From contig OX579637.1 in NCBI GenBank assembly GCA_951230915.1, positions 8,742,001 through 8,806,000 of the forward strand: a stretch of 64,000 nucleotides of DNA. The letters are read 5' to 3'. A program made the translations under genes and the position numbers. Positions 1 through 11,489 of this stretch are shown piece after piece (position 1 is the first letter of the stretch; each line of letters starts with the position of its first letter). Source of the stretch: Antitrichia curtipendula. Taxonomy: Eukaryota > Streptophyta > Bryopsida > Hypnales > Leucodontaceae. The notes under the pieces are model-generated. The model ran no database searches. It worked only from the letters and a program-made list of their open reading frames with translations, and had not been told where the DNA came from.

Positions 1-309
1 AAGTTTCGATATTTCATCGTAGCTCAAATTACCCAAGTGCTTGAAGAATTCATGATTCAACATGCAACTTTCAGGATTCCAATCCTCCTTAGCGTTAAAT
101 ATCATATCCGTGTCAGGATTGAAGAGCTCTCCATGCGCGGTTGCGGTGATCACCTCACTCCACAGCTTGTACACATCATCGGGTGCCGTGATGAGCCGTA
201 ATTCGTTCGTCAGCTTCAGCTTCTCTTCTTTGTATTTTGTTTTGGAGATCTTCAGATTCTTGATAACATCAATCATGGAGAATCTCATATACATTGCCCT
301 CTCGAATAC
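1..309 (-). pseudogene. NGQHS-1 exon 2 (partial, runs off the window)
   Basis: Reverse-strand reading is open for its whole length and starts with residues VFERAM followed by RFSMIDVIK and ends near HLGNLSYDEISKL. The 3' splice site is the AG at 310-311. The same exon occurs in the copy at 37240-37448 (EFDKAM, RFSMIDVTK) and continues there at 58502 (FNEKKRW...LLGNLSLDDLQKL), so homology supports it as coding. It joins the exon at 526-1907 in frame (K-VFERAM). The function is not known; charged helical sequence with LWSEVI and EFFK[HL]LGNLS. The typing as pseudogene is cautious: this copy has no visible lesion, but the gene is truncated by the window edge. Confidence 0.7.
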
Positions 310-525
310 CTATCACATATTTTGGTAAATGGCGTTAGAATCGACAGCAAAGGTTCATGTAATTCAATCGCAATACATGAAGCAAGAAATTGACCGAGGA
401 ATGAACTGATCCGTGTCTCAGGGATGCAGTTTAGCGCGCCTCGCGCTAAAGTGCTTACTTGGAAGCTCTACTTTTTCTGCCTGTTCTCTACTGTCCTTCT
501 CGTGGACGCGAGAGTACCTAATTAC
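310..525 (-). other. NGQHS-1 internal intron containing one palindrome
   Basis: GT (525-524) to AG (311-310) intron between the two coding exons, supported by homology to the exon junction of the copy at 37051/37240. It contains a 21-bp palindrome of the gene's own type at about 428-450 (TTTAGCGCG, centre, CGCGCTAAA with a mismatch). Confidence 0.6.
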
Positions 526-1907
526 TTTGTTGGCGTCGGGTTTTCGGGCTTGCCCATATCCTCCCAGACATTCCGAGCTCCCAAAATATTGGTCGCCCAA
601 GATGGTTGAACAGCCACAAAATGGTTTGTGCAATTGTAATATGCGGAAATGCTTCGCAGCTTCTCAGCATCTTCTAACCACACGATGAAGCAATTCCATT
701 TCCGAAAGTGCTCCCTCTCATCCTTGTCCACGTTGTTTTCGTCATCGAACATGTACTTGCTAGCTTCAACACTCTGCTGCCCGTTGATGATGTAGAATTC
801 CCCGGCCTCGATTTCCTCCCACCTTGTGGGCTTCTTCTTCAGACCAACGGGCATGATACAGAATGTTTGTTTGGTGCTCTTGTCAGGAATATTTAAGAGC
901 ATATTGACCATGTCTTCAGCAATGATGTTTTGCTTGGACCGGATGTTATATGTTGGCGGCGCCTCTATGAGCTGTGAGATGTCAATCTCTTTCTTCTCAC
1001 CAACACCAAAGACATATGCGTCTTCACAAGTGGTCCAGAACTTCTTGTACACCTGACTTATATGCTCATAGTCAGGTTTCTTCTCTATCGCCCGCGAGTG
1101 TGGCACATTTTCCATCTCATTCGCGTAACTCCCTTTTGCGACCTCTGAAGTCTCAGACTCCTTTGCATAAGGTGTCTTCTTAGACAGTGCTGCAACTTTC
1201 TTCCCCTTCCGCGTGTCGGTCTTCAGAGTTGGTGTCTGCGTGCTTCTGTGACCTCGACTTGCACCCGACTCCTGCTTGACTTTGAGCTTGGAGGTCATAC
1301 TGAGGCCTTGGTTCAAAATCTCCTTTGATATTGATCGAGCTCTGTTATTCTCCTTCTGCATCTCAAGCTTCCCCTTCAGTGTGTGTAAGTCGTTGAATAG
1401 CATACGGATTTTGCTGCATAGTTTTTTCCATGTCAGGGGGGTCCCATTTGCGTTCTGCCACTTGTTGTTGTCTAGTTTCTTCTCCAGCTCCTTGATCTCA
1501 CCGCGGTATGGAGTAGGTTCTAGACTCGAGAGGAATGAGCTCAATTGGAAAGGCACAAGAACAGAGTTGATACAGATTGCGAAGTGATAATTATTCTGCC
1601 TACTCTCACCGAGAATCATTGTCATGCATTTGACTTTGATCATTGGGTGCGTGTTTGCCTCTACATCCTTGATCTTCTCGTGAAAAGAGAGTTGCAAGAA
1701 GCACTGAGCGTTCTTAAATTTATACGAGATGCAGAATTGGTTTATGAATGGGATCATGAATAATCTCCAGGCCTCAACTCTTTCCGGCTCCTTGAATTCC
1801 CAATATTCTCCTTCATTGAGATGGTCGTCTACACTTTTGTCGTCGTCGTGGAACTGCACTTCACATCTCTTGAAGTATATTTCCAGTGCCTCGATTTGAT
1901 TATCCAT
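526..1907 (-). CDS. NGQHS-1 exon 1: repeat-family protein with ParB-like motif region
   Basis: Open for about 460 codons from ATG at 1907. Homologous exons occur at 14551-15988 (-) and 35619-37051 (+). Residues about 1-190 form a conserved N-terminal region (EYWEFKEP, WRLFMIPF, YHFAI). Residues 190-280 are basic and low-complexity (linker). Residues 320-380 read NIRSKQ, then EDMVNMLLNIPDKS, then FYIINGQQSVEAS, a pattern resembling the ParB/Srx-like arrangement in which an R-x-N helix is followed by a G-[QH]-H/R-x-x-A loop. Residues 400-455 hold WNCFIVW and SWATNILGAR, conserved in all copies. The ATG follows a splice acceptor (TAG at 1914-1912) by four bases, exactly as in the other copies, which decides the start. 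The ParB assignment is inference; no family name is certain. Confidence 0.72.
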
Positions 1908-1970
1908 CCTCCTATCAAAACAAGGTAGAAAATGAGGTTAGTCGACAGCGGACAATGTTTTTCGCCAGTT

Positions 1971-3178
1971 GCGTTTTAGCGCGGCGAGCGCTAAATTGTA
2001 GTTTCACGTAGATTGTAATATACTACTCGGATGACGATGTGGTCTGCTTTTCAAACGGGCGACTCATGCTAATGATCCTATTTTTTTGGTGCGTTTGGAC
2101 ATTCGTCCTGGTTGTTACTTCCTACACGGTGGTGGATCTTAGTCATCTTCACTTATTGTGTCTGCCTGCTACACTTTAGCGCGGCTCGCACTAAAGCGTC
2201 TCCCACTTAACAATTCCAATGGACTCTTGGTACTGGCCCTTGGACACGGATGCTTTACTGTGTCTGCCTTCTGCACTTTAGCGCGGCTCGCGCTAAAGCG
2301 TCTCCCGCTTAGCAATTCCAATGGACTCTTGGTACTGGTGCTTGGACATGGATGCTTTACTGTGTCTGCCTTCTGCACTTTAGTGCGGCTCGCGCTAAAG
2401 CGTCTCACTCCTAGCAATTTATGCCAAAATTTTGTGGTGGTGCTCGTGTATGAAGGTTTTATTGTGTCTGCCTGCTGCACTTTAGCGCGGCTTGCGCTAA
2501 AGTGGCTACTATCAAGAGGCTCGTGTGCGCCTGGATACTGATCTGTGTGTTCTAGTTCACTATTGAATTTGTCTGGTGCACTTTAGCGCGGCGCGCGCTA
2601 AACTCTGTCCGGGCCAACGGATCCTGGTGACTTGGCACTGGTCATTGTGTACTGTTGTAGTAGTCATTCTGTCTTCTACATGTTTGCGCCTCTCGCGCAG
2701 AACTTTTTCTCTTGTGCAGAGGTATATCTCGATTGGCATTTTGGTACTAATAAACTACTGGGTTCATTGACTGCAATTTAGCGCGAGTTGCACTAAACTG
2801 TCTCCCTGTCGGTTGTGTCCGAGCTTCCGTAGTGGTGTTTTGTTAGTATTTAATATGGGGTTCATGGACTGCAATTTAGCGCGAGTCGCGCTAAACTGTC
2901 TCCCTGGCGTTGGTGTCTGGGCTTTCGTACTGGATTTTCGGTTGTTCATCCGCTACAGTTTAGCGCGAGTCGTGCTAAACTGTCTCCTAGGCGATGGAGT
3001 CCGGGCTTACGTACTTGGGTTTTGGTATTATTTTAATGCTAGGTTCATCGACTACAGTTTAGCTCGACTCGCGCTAAACTGTCCCCCCGACGTTGGTGTC
3101 CGGGCATGCGTACTTGGGCTTTGATAGTACTTAATATTGTGTTCATCGACTAAATTTAGCGCGACTCGGGCTAAACTG
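1971..3178. repeat. Array of about 12 TTTAGCGCGA-type palindromes, ~100-bp spacing
   Basis: Imperfect tandem units of about 97-101 bp each carry one palindrome whose half-site is TTTAGCGCGA (or a one-base variant) and its reverse complement TCGCGCTAAA, separated by one base. Positions are about 1974, 2172, 2275, 2376, 2478, 2579, 2682 (eroded), 2774, 2873, 2956, 3056 and 3152. Palindromes are much better conserved than the intervening spacers. The array lies inside the putative 5' leader intron of NGQHS-1 (acceptor at 1912). Translations of this array (repeated ARLALKRLP-like strings) are artefacts of the repeats. Confidence 0.85.
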
Positions 3179-4030
3179 TCTCCTTGTGAGCGGTGCTCGC
3201 GGGCATGCGTCCGAAGATTGTTTTGAAGATTAGGTTTAGGCTGTTTAGGTTCCGGAATTCATTTTTAAAATCCAGGGACTCCTTCCAGCAACATTGATTA
3301 CAAAATCAATGTGCATTGCAAGGGAATTGACGGTTCAGGTATAAATGTTCAGACAACGTCGGACAACTCAATGACACACTTTCGTTTTAGTTAGATTTAT
3401 AATTGCTACAGTGTTTTCTAATGCTTTCTATCGATAGTGGCACTATCATCTGAAGAAGCTACTGGGTTCAAATGAGAGCGGTTTTGAATTTGTCTTTAGA
3501 AAAAGCATGAAAAATATAATGCATAAGCACAGGTCGACAGAAGTTACCTGAGATTGAAGTGTTGATTTGGCCCTCGTTGGCCCTCACAAATTGCCTAATT
3601 GCAGAACTTGTTTTCACCTTCCGATGACCTGTTTGCAAATCCAACAATTGAACACTAAGACATTGAATTTGACAGTTTTGAAAGCCCTGACGAGGTCACC
3701 GTGAACAGCAACTTCTGTTGAACAGTGATTTTGAACAACGTGAGTCTACTTTCCGAAAGTCTTCAACTCAAGTTCATACAATTTGGCTGCTACTTAACAA
3801 AATGCTTTGCAGTATTTGCTGATTTGTCAAGACAAGATTACTTCTGAGAATCTGTCTACAGCCTAAGATAAGCAATGTGATGAAGAATTCATACATCAAA
3901 AAGAAAAAACGTGCACTGATTGACAAATTTCATGCACTTTCATTCAGACAAGCAACTCAGCAATGAACATCCAGTACAAGCAGATTCAGGTACAGGAATT
4001 GGAAATGTGCAAAGCAGATGTGAACATTTG
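3179..4030. other. No gene recognised
   Basis: AT-rich unique-looking sequence between the palindrome array and the duplicated leader modules. I see no homology to the other parts of the window and no convincing ORF; it would be leader-intron sequence if transcription of NGQHS-1 starts near 4.1-5.3 kb. Confidence 0.4.
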
Positions 4031-5360
4031 GTAGAGCTCCGATCACTCAAAAAACACCGCACCCTACCACCTTCCAAAAAACGTACATCTGTTGGAGCTC
4101 CTCTTCAACAATAGCCAAAAAAAATACAGGACCACACCCGAACACACCCGAGAATCCAAATTTCAAAGCATAAATGCGAATGCTTACCACGAAGCACTCT
4201 CGAAGCACGCTGTCGTCGTAGTGCAAGTTTTGTACGCTCCACGCTCCACGCACTTCCCAAAATTGCTCCAAGCAAGCTCCAGAATCAGTTGCTGATGCTG
4301 AACCCTAAACAACGCAGGAGACAAACTTTAGACGTGCACGACAATAAAAGCAAAAAATATCGTAAGATCCAAATTACCCTAAACCCACCACAAGAGGTCA
4401 ACGAGGACGCGCAAAAAAAAAGATACTAGTGGAGGTCGATGACGACCCTGCTTGAATCTACAGCAAGGTCGATCGTCACGCATCTGCTGGAGCTCTCTTC
4501 AGCAGAAACAAAGATAAAGAGCAGGACCACACCGAGCACAGGCAAGGATTCCAATTTCAAAACAAAAATGCGAATGCTTACCACAAAGCACTCTCAAAGC
4601 ACACTGTCGTTGTAGTGCAAGTTTTGTACGCTCCACGCTCCACGCACTTCCCAAAATTGCTCCGAGCAAGCTCCAAAATCAGTTGCTGATGCTGAACCCT
4701 AATCAACGCAAGAGACGAACTTTAGAACGCGTGAGCCGAATTACCCTAAACCCAACACAGGAGGTCGACGAGGACGCGTAAAAAAGAAGATAACGTAGGA
4801 GGTCGGCGAGGACCCTGCTCAAACCTACAGCGGGGACGAGAAGAAGAACAGGAGAAACAAGAAAAAACGAGAAAAAACGAGAAGAAGGAAACGACCACAC
4901 AAAAAATCTACATTTGAAAGAGACGAGAAGAAACAAAAAGAAGGATAGCAGAATCGAGAAGAAGGACAGGACCACACCCAAGAATCCACATTTCAAAGAA
5001 AAGGTCGAATGCTTACCCCGCAGCAATTTTGAACCCCGAATGCTTACCCCGAAGAAAAATTTCAAAGCTTACCCGAATCACGCTGTGCAATTGGAAGAAC
5101 AAAGACGCTCCACGCTCCACCCACTTGCGGAATCGCTGCAACCAAATCACGCTGTGCAGTTGGAGAAACGAACATGCTCTACGCTCCACCCACTTGCGAA
5201 ATCGCTCCACGCACATGCTCCGAGATAACTCGCAACTCCAATAGCGGACGAGCTCAAATTTGAAGAAATACAATTCAGAAAAGTGGGAGCCAAACCCTAG
5301 TGTGGAACGCCACCTCGTGTTTTTCCGATACCCTAATATCCTGATCTTCCTTGTCAATAC
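4030..5360 (-). repeat. Duplicated leader-exon modules upstream of NGQHS-1
   Basis: Two direct repeats, about 4030-4430 and 4430-4810, share long near-identical blocks (for example 4197-4310 against 4601-4710), and a more diverged third module follows at 4810-5360. On the reverse strand each module contains a splice-donor-like GTAAGCATTCG preceded by a purine/GC-rich exon-like stretch (4185, 4578, 5015 and 5047). This is consistent with alternative or duplicated non-coding first exons for NGQHS-1. Sequence shows the repeats and the donor motifs; use as leader exons is inferred from the equivalent layout upstream of the other copies. Confidence 0.5.
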
Positions 5361-5960
5361 CCGCTTGAGAATACCTTGACCGTACCTTCACAATACCTTG
5401 AACCCTACCGATATACCCTCTTAGCAATACCCTGATCCTACCCATATACCCGCTTGGTAATACCCTAAACCTACCCTATAAATATCCATCTTGCAATACT
5501 CTAAACCCTATTTTGCTAATACCCGCCTTGCAATACACCATTCCTACCGTGCCGATACCTTTCAATACCGTGGCCCTACTTTGTCAATATCCTTAAAAAA
5601 ACATACCAAAATCCATCGAAGAATACTCTACATTATAGTCCGCCATTGATTCCGCTTCTGCTTTTGGTAAATAAAAAACGGCTTGATTCATTTCTGCCAA
5701 ACAAGAAATGAAGAACATAATGAATACAGGAAACACACCTTGCTATACCCTAAACCCATATTTTTACTGTTCTCTTGCTATAATTAAAATCCGCCATGCA
5801 ATACCCTGGCATAGTGGCATTTGTGATGACTGCCTTCAAATACTATAGCCAATACCCATCTTACAATGTCGTGGGTGATACCTTCCTTGTTGTGGTTTAC
5901 ACCCTTTGCAATACCGTGGATGATACCTGCCTTGCAAATGGAACTGAAATCCATCTTGCA
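5320..5960. repeat. ATACCCT-rich degenerate tandem repeat
   Basis: Irregular repeats built on ATACCCT/CTTGCAATACCC, roughly 30-45 bp apart, between about 5325 and 5950. Telomere-like in base composition but not a TTTAGGG array. No coding content supported. Confidence 0.6.
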
Positions 5961-6474
5961 GTACTTGACTATTGTAACGTAGTTTCAAGTACCAATATGA
6001 TACTTGAAAATCGCCACACTAAACCGTCTATCTACCATGGTTGAGTTCTTGGAGGACACCAAAATCCAGTCTTCTAGATTGTAAGATGCTTCATTCCTAA
6101 AAATCTGATTTATGAATGCCAGAAAAAAAACACCGAAAATTGAATCAAACTAAATCTTTCATTATTAATACAAAGATATCTATAGTTTCTGAATGGAAAC
6201 AAATATTTTATTGTTGGGATGTGGTTTTTAATATCGTTGGTCAATATTTATGAAGGCCTAAATGTTATTCGTTCATTTGATATAAATAATTGTAACAACT
6301 CAATACATGTGGGTTTCACATAACATATACCAATCTACAACCCCCTATTACAGTTCAAAGTTCATATTTACGCATCTCTGCATTGTTTACCTTGACCCTT
6401 ACTCATATGCAAATTGTTGTGTTTTGCATACATAGGATAAGTCTCAATTATCTTGGCTCATTTAGTCTATTTTG
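5961..6474. other. No gene recognised
   Basis: AT-rich intergenic sequence with no feature I can name. Confidence 0.4.
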
Positions 6475-7062
6475 TTAACCCCTAAAGCCCCAAGGGTGTT
6501 TTCTGCCAAAAACCATTCAAAACTACCACTTCTGTTGTTTTCACTAAAAGAAATTAATTATTTTTTCTTTTTTGTAATTTAACCATAAGATCTTGTACTT
6601 ACCTTATCTGAGATAATGTAGTAAAAATTTCATCAAATTTGACCGTACGGATTGAAAGATATTAGCATTCAAAGTTGAACAAAAACTTTTTTTTTAAGAA
6701 GATGCTTAAATTGCCCAAAAAACTGAGATTGTCAGTAGCGTTCTCATCCCTAGTCCAAATAGAATGAACCAAATCTTCACGTATAGGTAAAAACACGATA
6801 TTTTAGGAAAAAAATCCAAAAAAATATATTTTGACTTCTTGTAATTTTTTTTAGACTGCCCACCAATCTCCATTTCTTGCTCATTGTACCATAACTTTTT
6901 CATCCGGCATCTGATTGAAACAAAAATTATATATCCACAAAGCTCTTGCAAAGCTACACAACCTCAAAAAAGCTCAAAAAATCTCACTTCAAATTGAGAT
7001 AGTAGGAACCTACCTGGACCCAAATTGTCCCCCAAGGGAACAAGCAGGGCTTTAGGGGTTAA
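6475..7062. mobile_element. 580-bp MITE flanked by TTAA, piggyBac-like ends
   Basis: Terminal inverted repeats CCCCTAAAGCCC at 6479-6490 and GGGCTTTAGGGG at 7047-7058, each directly flanked by TTAA (6475-6478 and 7059-7062). TTAA target duplication with CCC-starting ends is the signature of piggyBac-type cut-and-paste elements. The inside is AT-rich and non-coding, so this is a non-autonomous copy. An imperfect extension of the repeats (CCAAGGG on both sides) lies a few bases inward. Confidence 0.7.
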
Positions 7063-8670
7063 CATGGAACACTACATTCATGTTTTAAAATTTAGTAACT
7101 AAGAATAATGAGTATTGTTTAGGTAACAAGGATTAGAGTTTTCATTTGCATTTCTGTACCTCTTTTTGAAGAAATAAATACTATTTAATGGCTTGAAAAT
7201 TACTCTTTATGATGTAGGCAAAATAATAATAAAGACAACATTTTCTAATGATTATGTGTAATTAGTTGAAACTTTAAACCCTTCGCGGATATTGAGATCC
7301 CCTATTGAAGCCCGTTAAGAAGATTTATTCCCACCAAAAATGAATTGCATCAGTACACCTAAACCATAATCATTTTCTTTTGTTTAGAGTCGTCTGTGGA
7401 CTTTCCTAAAGTCCAGACATCAAAATATTCAAACTATTATGTATTATTGTAATTCTGTTGTTAAAAAATGATTGAAAAATATTGATTAAGGGACTTAATG
7501 ATTGAAAAATATTGATTATTTTTCAAACCTTTAATCAAAATTTTTGATTGAAAAATATCGATTTAGGGTAAATATGATTGAAAAATATTGATTTGTGCAT
7601 TCTATACAAATGGTTTGTTGAAGTATTGTAGGGTTCAGAATTTAGGATTTATGGTTTAGATTGTATTTGCTGGAGATGGTTCTAATTTCTTCATTACAGT
7701 ACTAACATGGTTTTTTGGAAAGAATGCAAGTTCTCTTGCGTAGGAAAAGGCCTACTTCAAGTACCAACAATTAGGTTTGTGCATGGATTCTCAAAATTTT
7801 GTGTATTTGCAACTTCTACATATTTTTTGTTTTCATTTTATTAATTTATTTCATGTGTTCTGTGCTTTGAAATTCTTAAGCTACAGCACATGGCATGTCA
7901 AAAAAGAAGTTGGTTTTTGTAAACAATTGCCTACAAGTAGGTTTTAATAAGAGTCCTCATGGATTTCAAGTGTTCATGTACTTTGTAAATTCTACATTTT
8001 TTTTTCCTCGCGTTTCTAAAACTCTCACAGAATTAAATGTTCTTGATTCAAACTTTACAATATATTCATGCTACTTTTTTAGGAATTGGGCTTTAATCTC
8101 TAATCAAGTTGTAAACATTTAAAATAGTTAAAGTCCATGATGTTACAAATTTAAATGTTTTTTCACAAATTCAATTGCAATATGAAAGCAAAGTCACTTA
8201 TTTGCTATACTTTATTTGATTGAGTATTAAGAGTTCATAGATTTGATCATGAAATGCATGAAGAAAAAACTGGACGAAGTTTTAAGAATATTACTACTTA
8301 CAATTCATGAAAATATAAAATCCAAGTGTGTATGCATGTTTGTAATAGTGAGTGTAAAAATAATTTATTCATTATTTTGGTGGATGTGATTATTTATATT
8401 CTATTCTACACAAGTGTCTTTAAAGTACAACGTAAAAGTACTCCCAATTTATTCTGCACTTGTTAATTTTGATGTCTCAAGAAAATTTTAATTATAATTC
8501 CACAGATTTGACCAAGAAAAATTTTGAACTTCATGCATGAATTTGCTTTTCTATGTGGTGTTAATTTTTTTCCTACACGTCAACCTCAAAAGAACAATGA
8601 ACAATGACTACTAATTTTCATTGGCATGTGATGAATTTGACCTCACTTTTAATATTGTCATGGATTATTA
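7063..8670. other. AT-rich non-coding stretch with a short dispersed repeat
   Basis: No gene is recognisable. Four copies of GATTGAAAAATAT[TC]GATT lie between about 7467 and 7595; otherwise unremarkable AT-rich DNA. Confidence 0.45.
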
Positions 8671-8671
8671 G

Positions 8672-8722
8672 TACCCTAAATCCTAAACCCTAAACCCTAA
8701 AACCCTAAACCCTAAACCCTGA
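8672..8722. repeat. Interstitial telomere-like repeat (CCCTAAA)n
   Basis: About six imperfect CCCTAAA units, the complement of the plant TTTAGGG telomere repeat. Too short and too internal to be a chromosome end. Confidence 0.8.
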
Positions 8723-9200
8723 CATTGAACTTCCAGAACCTAAACCTTGAATGTCATGACGGTAAAATATAATTCGAATACTGTAAAAAACAATTATTCA
8801 GAGTCATATTTTGGTTTGTAAAATATTTTTTCACTATAAAAAGAAGAAATTTCTTTGACGTATACACTATACAACGAGAAAAACAAATCGACTTTGAAAA
8901 GAGCCCAATGACAATCCAACAAAGCAAGAACCCTCTTAATATAAGCAAAAGTATGTACTGTGTGCTAATTAAGTATTCCAGAAAAGAAGTGCGGAAAAGG
9001 CGAATAAACCAGGATAAGGCTATAAATTAGAATTCTACCTGGCGTTGATGACATTTTTCCAATTGTAAGAGGACACGTCTATACACGGAAGTCAACAAGC
9101 TTTAATAAAGGGAATCCTTGAAAAGTTGCATGCCCCATAACATCCGTGAAGCTTGTGGTTTATTCTAGAATTAGATGGCGCTTCATAGTTTATAGCTGCC
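8723..9200. other. No gene recognised
   Basis: AT-rich sequence between the telomere-like tract and the leader of the gene at 10.9 kb. Promoter elements may lie here, but I cannot point to one. Confidence 0.3.
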
Positions 9201-9259
9201 CAAGGCATGAGGAATCCCGGGGCTCCTGAAATTAGAAGCATGGTTTTCAAACTCATGGC

Positions 9260-9486
9260 AGGGGTTGGTGCAATTTTATTCCCGCCAAGAATTCTTTTGT
9301 GCATCGTCAACCAAGATGCAACCATCTCTGTCCACCTTTCTCTTCAACCAAGTCGATTTCTATGCGCGTTGCTCTCTTTGTGTGCGTGTTGCACTTGCAT
9401 TGTTATTTTCTGTGGAGAATTCAGAAGTTTCTCTTCGAGATCGCATCATGACCGTGTAGTTTGTGTCCGCTTCCTTCCTTAAGGAG
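9260..9486 (+). other. Putative non-coding leader exon of the DUF7869-type gene
   Basis: Pyrimidine-rich, CG-containing stretch ending in AAGGAG followed by the donor GTACTT at 9487. The next good acceptor (TTGTTCAG, 10887-10894) sits five bases before the ATG at 10900. This gives the same leader exon / palindrome-bearing intron / ATG-at-exon-start layout as the NGQHS genes. The 5' end is not determined. Confidence 0.4.
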
Positions 9487-9880
9487 GTACTTCATCTCAT
9501 CTTGTTTCTGGTAATGTGCTTGTACCTTCTCAATCAGTATTAAAACTTGTATCACGAACTTGAAGGAAGTTTTACATGGATTTTCATTTGCTTCACAAGC
9601 GCAACTTATTGCGTAGGTATTTACTTGTCAAGTGTGCATTTCATGTTTCTTCTCTTCCAATGCACCAGATTTTCATTACGTAAGGTTGTTAACCAATTTA
9701 CAATGACAGACGTATGATACTGTCTGAGAGTGATGCCTTAATTTTTGGAATTACTAAAAATAGTCATATTTTCAGTTAAAAAATGAGTTAGTTCCGTAAA
9801 ATACGGGATTGTTGTGCGTATAAAGGGTATATAATTGAATGTTGCGACTTAGACATCTTGTAACTAGAGGCGCCCGATTG

Positions 9881-10715
9881 CACTTTAGTGCTAGTCGTGC
9901 TAAAGTGCATATGCCATGTATATAAAATGAGCGGGCTGCCATTTAGCGCTACTCTCGCTTAAATGAACATGCATGGCCTGTAAAATAACATCATTGCACT
10001 TTAGCGCGACTAGTGCTAAAGTGCACGTTTAGTGTATGTACAACCAACGACTGCCATTTAGCGCTAGTCGTGCTAAAATGCATATTAATTCACTGTGAAA
10101 TGAGGCAATTGCACTTTAGCGCTAGTCGCGCTAAAGTGCATATGCCATGTAATTAAAGTCGACGGGTTGCACTTTAGCGCTAGTCGCGCTAAAGTGCATA
10201 TGCCATGTAATTAAAGTCGACGGGTTGCACTTTAGCGCTAGTCGCGCTAAAGTGCATATGCCGTATATGTAAAGTTAAGGTGTTGCACTTTAGCGCGGCC
10301 AGCGCTAAAGTGCATATTCAATATTTGTAAAATGAGTGGGTTACAGTTTAGCGCGAGTCGCGCTAATCTGCATATGCAGTCACTGTAGAATGACCTAGTT
10401 GCACTTTAGAGCTAGTCTCGCTGTATCGCGAGTTCTCACCATTGAAGATCATCTACCGCACTATACCGCAACCAGCGCTGAAGTGCATATGTGCTCTACG
10501 TAAAATGAACTTATTTCACTTTGGTGATAGTCGGGGTAAACCTAATTTACTGTCTATGTAGTATGACCCAATTGCAGTTTAGTGCTAGTCGCGCTAAAAT
10601 GCATATGGCCTTTATAGATGATCACTTGATTGCACTCTAGCACTAGTTGCGCTAGAAGGAATATGTACTTGAATAATCATTAAATTGCACATTGGCCATA
10701 GTCATGCTATGGTGC
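9881..10715. repeat. Array of about 15 TTTAGCGCTA-type palindromes, ~58-bp spacing
   Basis: Tandem units of 57-60 bp each with a 21-bp palindrome: left half-site mostly TTTAGCGCTA, right half TCGCGCTAAA, one central G. The flanks continue the symmetry (GCAC...GTGC). Units around 10113-10240 are identical for two full periods; units after about 10390 are eroded. The array lies in the leader intron (9487-10894) of the downstream gene. It shares architecture with, but is distinct in half-site from, the array at 1971-3178. Confidence 0.88.
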
Positions 10716-10899
10716 ATACATCCTGTATATGTCCTGAATTTGAACTGCAATTTATGACTTCTATTAATTGCATAGAATTCATGATGAATATTTGATCAAC
10801 AGCATTTGAGAACTAATTAAGAGAAATGACGTGATTGTTATGGTTCATGTTCTTTAAGAGCCTGAAAGCTTCTTTGGTTTACTATGTTGTTCAGGTGTC

Positions 10900-11391
10900 A
10901 TGGATTCTATAGAGGATCCAGCCACGGACATGGACTTATCGGACAATGAGTTCCAGGTTCTTCAGCAAATGAATGCTGGTGTTCTTGACTGTGAAGGTAT
11001 TCCGTGTCGGCTGTGGAATACGAAGTGTGTTAAGCTGTATAACACTGAGGGCGTACTTGTTGGTGAAGGTACCTGCCACAACGTGAACTCCGATCTAGTT
11101 CTTGGTGCCAGTGGACCTCTCGGTGACACTCATGTATCAATGCACATTTCAGTGTCACATTCTGAAGTGGACCTTCCAGAGGAACATGTTTACTCACTGC
11201 TAGCTTGGCCTGTTCAACTGGTTCATTATCGTGGAGCAAGTCTGCATGATCATGAGGCTAGGGACAGTTTCAACCGCCTACAAGCATCACTTCTAAACCC
11301 GCCTTCAGCAACACCTGCAAGACCATATGCAAGTGCCATTAGAAACCCGCCTCGTGAGACTGCTATCAAAACAAAAGACCAGTCCTCCTAA
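10900..11391 (+). pseudogene. N-terminal part of transposon gene (DUF8039-like region)
   Basis: 163 codons from ATG, placed at the start of an exon after the 10894 acceptor. Residues 30-110 (GIPCRLW, VGEGTCHN, GPLGDTHVSMHI, LLAWPVQLV) resemble the small domain often found in plant transposon proteins that ends in AWP-x-x-LV. The reading ends at TAA 11389-11391 and the protein continues, disrupted, in the ORFs after 11490. The acidic N-terminus (DPATDMDLSD) may be functional or spurious. Homology is from pattern recognition only. Confidence 0.5.
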
Positions 11392-11489
11392 CGCAGGAGT
11401 CAATTAACTTGGTGTCCAACAAGGTGTGTTGCAACAAGAATTGTGTTCAGCCGTTTCCTAGGGAAAAAATTTGAGCTTTTTGAGAACGC

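Noticed and set aside
2158..3124. ORFs of repeated ARLALK residues over the palindrome array
   Set aside because: They are open in several frames on both strands simply because the 100-bp units repeat; no homology or start context supports them.
1971..3178. CRISPR-like array of regularly spaced palindromes
   Set aside because: The context is eukaryotic, the spacers are themselves homologous to one another, and no cas genes exist; it is a tandem repeat with a conserved palindrome.
8672..8722. Chromosome end from telomere repeats
   Set aside because: Only about six imperfect units, internal, and matched by another short tract at 49.26 kb in the opposite orientation.
9092..9482. Small ORFs on both strands near 9.1-9.5 kb
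   Set aside because: No conserved motif; better explained as leader exon and upstream DNA of the DUF7869-type gene.
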